From positions 2,170,001 to 2,234,000 of the forward strand of contig CAXXSY010000004.1 of NCBI GenBank assembly GCA_963665015.2: a DNA stretch of 64,000 nt, read 5' to 3'. The stretch is from G963662655 sp963665015 (GTDB taxonomy: Bacteria; Cloacimonadota; Cloacimonadia; Cloacimonadales; JAIOQZ01). Below, one piece after another: positions 62,376 through 64,000 of this stretch. Under the pieces are notes generated by a model. That model had not been told where the DNA came from, made no database searches, and was given only the letters and a program-made list of their open reading frames with translations. The position numbers and the translations under genes are program-made. Numbering within the stretch: the stretch's first letter is position 1; every line of letters begins with the position of its first letter.

Positions 62376-64000
62376 TTATTTCAAGAGGAGCATCTTGCGG
62401 GTTCCAACCACCTTGCCGTCGATCTTGAGCTGATAGAAATAGACGCCGGTCGAGGCTCGTTTCCCGTTTCGGTCGGTGCCGTCCCAGACCGCCTTGTGCG
62501 TTCCGGGCGTGAATCGTTCGTCCAGCACCTCTCGCACCATCTGGCCCTTGATGTTATAGACCTTCAGTTCGGCTTTCGCGGTCTTTTGGAGGCTGAATTC
62601 GATCGTGGTAACGGGATTGAACGGATTGGGGTAATTGCCATGCAGCGAAGCGAACTTCGGTGCGGAATACGATGAACCTGCACCTTGCGGAATCTCGTGG
62701 AAATTCGACTCCTCGTATGCGACATGCAGAATTTCAACCTGATCCGTTGTGCGTACCTCGATGTAGTAGATGTCGTTGGGCGCTTCAATCTCGGCCAGAC
62801 CCGATAGTTCCTGCCATTCGCCCCACTCGACCAGGCTAACGTCGTCAAACCAGTTTTGTCCCTCGGGATTCGATTCGAATTCGCTGTAGATGTGGACATC
62901 GAAGAAGTTGGTTCCGTCGGGCGGATCGATCTCTTTCCAGTAGTGCTGCCAGTCGGTGGTACCGCTGATATCCTCGTCGAGCTCGACCTCGCTGAGGACG
63001 TATCCCTGGGTACGGGCGCTGTAGTTGCGGATCATGAGCGTGGCGGTCTGCGCGTTCTCGGTCTTGATATAGCCGTGCAGGGTAAACATATTTTCGTTGG
63101 AGTAGCACTTGATGCGGTTTTCCAGATTCACGGTGACGCCGTCGTCCCCGCTCCATAGCTGCTGGCGGAGCGCTCTTTCGCCACGATAGAACACCTCGTC
63201 GTCGTACATCTCGTAGCTGCTGTTGAGGTTCCACAGCGTACAACCCTCGTCCTCCATGTTGCCCCACCAGAGCTGTTCCCTGCCGACGCGGAACTGGCAG
63301 TTACTCACCATGTCTTCGATCTGTAGCGAGGTGATGGAGCCCTGGCGAGAGAGCTTCACCGGACCGGACGTGAACCACTCGCCGTCCTCGACCATCGTGA
63401 GCTCCTCGACGACCTGCTCTGTTTCGGCCTCGAACTGTGTCGAGTCCATGATGATGTACGCGATAACTTCCTCGCGATCGATGTCCAGCCATGTATCGAG
63501 TTCTTTCGATTTCTGCGCGATGTAATCAAGGATATGCAGCCCCAGTTCGCCCTGCGCGGGTTGGGTGATATAGTCGTCGATGAACGCCGGCGTGATGGAA
63601 AAATTCTTGTAGCCGTCTTCATCGACCTCCGTGTTGAGGACCATGGTCGGCATGGTCTCGGCGTAATCGAGGTCGAAGATGAAGTTTCCGAGCGAATGGG
63701 CAATCAGCTTGCCGTTGTACGATTCGAAACCCTGAACGATGTGCGGGTGGTGGATGATCAGAAGGTCGGCGCCGTTGTCGATTGCGAAGTGCCGTATCTC
63801 GCGATCCCACATGTGCGGGACATCGTAGAGCGGCGAATAGTCCTCGTCACCGTTGTAATCGACATCCTGCTGTGCGGGAAGATCGTAATTGTTTCCGGGG
63901 TCGGTCGAGTATTCGCTGCCGGCGTGCCAGACCAGCGTAACCAGGTCGGCGGTCTCCTGCACGGATTCGATCTGCTCCAGAACATAGTACGGCGTCATGT
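62376..64000 (-). CDS. CapA-like (PGA_cap metallophosphatase) secreted protein with FlgD-like sorting domain, cut by window end
   Basis: At least 541 codons; the 5' end lies beyond the window. The first visible part has the end of a CapA/PgsA-type metallophosphatase fold: VTLVWHAGSEYS, GADLLIIHHPHIVQGFESYN and LIAHSLGNFIFD. A beta-rich middle (about 200-440) looks like a carbohydrate-binding or jelly-roll domain (LWSGDDGVTVNLENRI; NWFDDVSLVEWGEW). The C-terminus (GNYPNPFNPVTTIEFSLQKT ... GVYFYQLKIDG) is the same type of sorting domain as in the protein at 5345-8671. CapA proteins act in polyglutamate capsule export; here the role is unknown. Confidence 0.85.
   Translation of the reverse strand, partial: MTPYYVLEQIESVQETADLVTLVWHAGSEYSTDPGNNYDLPAQQDVDYNGDEDYSPLYDVPHMWDREIRHFAIDNGADLLIIHHPHIVQGFESYNGKLIAHSLGNFIFDLDYAETMPTMVLNTEVDEDGYKNFSITPAFIDDYITQPAQGELGLHILDYIAQKSKELDTWLDIDREEVIAYIIMDSTQFEAETEQVVEELTMVEDGEWFTSGPVKLSRQGSITSLQIEDMVSNCQFRVGREQLWWGNMEDEGCTLWNLNSSYEMYDDEVFYRGERALRQQLWSGDDGVTVNLENRIKCYSNENMFTLHGYIKTENAQTATLMIRNYSARTQGYVLSEVELDEDISGTTDWQHYWKEIDPPDGTNFFDVHIYSEFESNPEGQNWFDDVSLVEWGEWQELSGLAEIEAPNDIYYIEVRTTDQVEILHVAYEESNFHEIPQGAGSSYSAPKFASLHGNYPNPFNPVTTIEFSLQKTAKAELKVYNIKGQMVREVLDERFTPGTHKAVWDGTDRNGKRASTGVYFYQLKIDGKVVGTRKMLLLK

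Overview
The window comes from a high-GC (mid-50s % by eye) Gram-negative bacterium, probably an uncultured member of the FCB superphylum. Three things point there: a 1,048-residue SecA with the long insertion in its first nucleotide-binding domain that is known from Bacteroidetes-like SecA; two secreted proteins ending in an NxPNPFNP-type FlgD/T9SS-like C-terminal domain; and many lipoproteins plus an OmpA. I cannot name the phylum from sequence alone.

Layout. 1-4.4 kb (minus): a secA-smg(DUF494)-topA operon, with topA cut by the window start. 4.5-5.2 kb: a DUF2335 membrane protein and a small upstream ORF. 5.3-8.7 kb: a secreted multidomain protein with a duplicated module. 8.7-9.2 kb: non-coding, rich in palindromes and dispersed repeats. 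9.2-13.9 kb (plus): an overlapping run of chemoreceptor, CheB-like methylesterase, dapD and a PLP aminotransferase. 13.9-15.4 kb (minus): a PadR regulator and a nitronate-monooxygenase-like enzyme. 15.6-16.2 kb: secG, tRNA-Leu and a terminator.

16.5-24.1 kb (minus) is an unusual array of eleven tandem paralogous lipoproteins of 199-226 residues. All share an N-terminal YLAHNLWYE...IEAINFK segment and a C-terminal BamE (SmpA/OmlA)-like segment, and junction sequences show repeated duplication. 24.3-29.2 kb (plus): a GNAT enzyme, then a four-gene operon (lipoprotein, OmpA, HDOD, receiver-PAS-PAS-HisKA). 29.3-33.6 kb (minus): a CoA-disulfide-reductase-like enzyme with rhodanese, and a MacB/FtsX-type permease. 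33.8-39.7 kb (plus): an iron alcohol dehydrogenase and a 1,546-residue hybrid histidine kinase with about nine PAS domains.

39.7-62.3 kb is a horizontally acquired island. Its central genes are clearly AT-rich compared with the flanks, and its edges are littered with remnants: an IS3 OrfB, an OLD-nuclease fragment, a deleted IS4-like element, an integrase C-terminus, a DUF3987 pseudogene and a PD-(D/E)XK pseudogene. Two intact cargo modules lie inside. Module 1 (42.5-51.5 kb) encodes a MinD/ParA-like ATPase, an unknown protein, an HD-domain hydrolase-like protein and a NACHT-pentapeptide-propeller protein; it looks like a new conflict or defence system. Module 2 (53.2-59.3 kb) encodes a P-loop-less ATPase homologue candidate, an AAA-type ATPase, an alpha/alpha-toroid protein, a radical SAM enzyme and, convergently, an amidinotransferase; its function is unknown. 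Two related 1.44-kb IS4-like elements bracket module 1. The window ends in a CapA-like secreted protein with the same type of C-terminal sorting domain (minus, cut by the window end).
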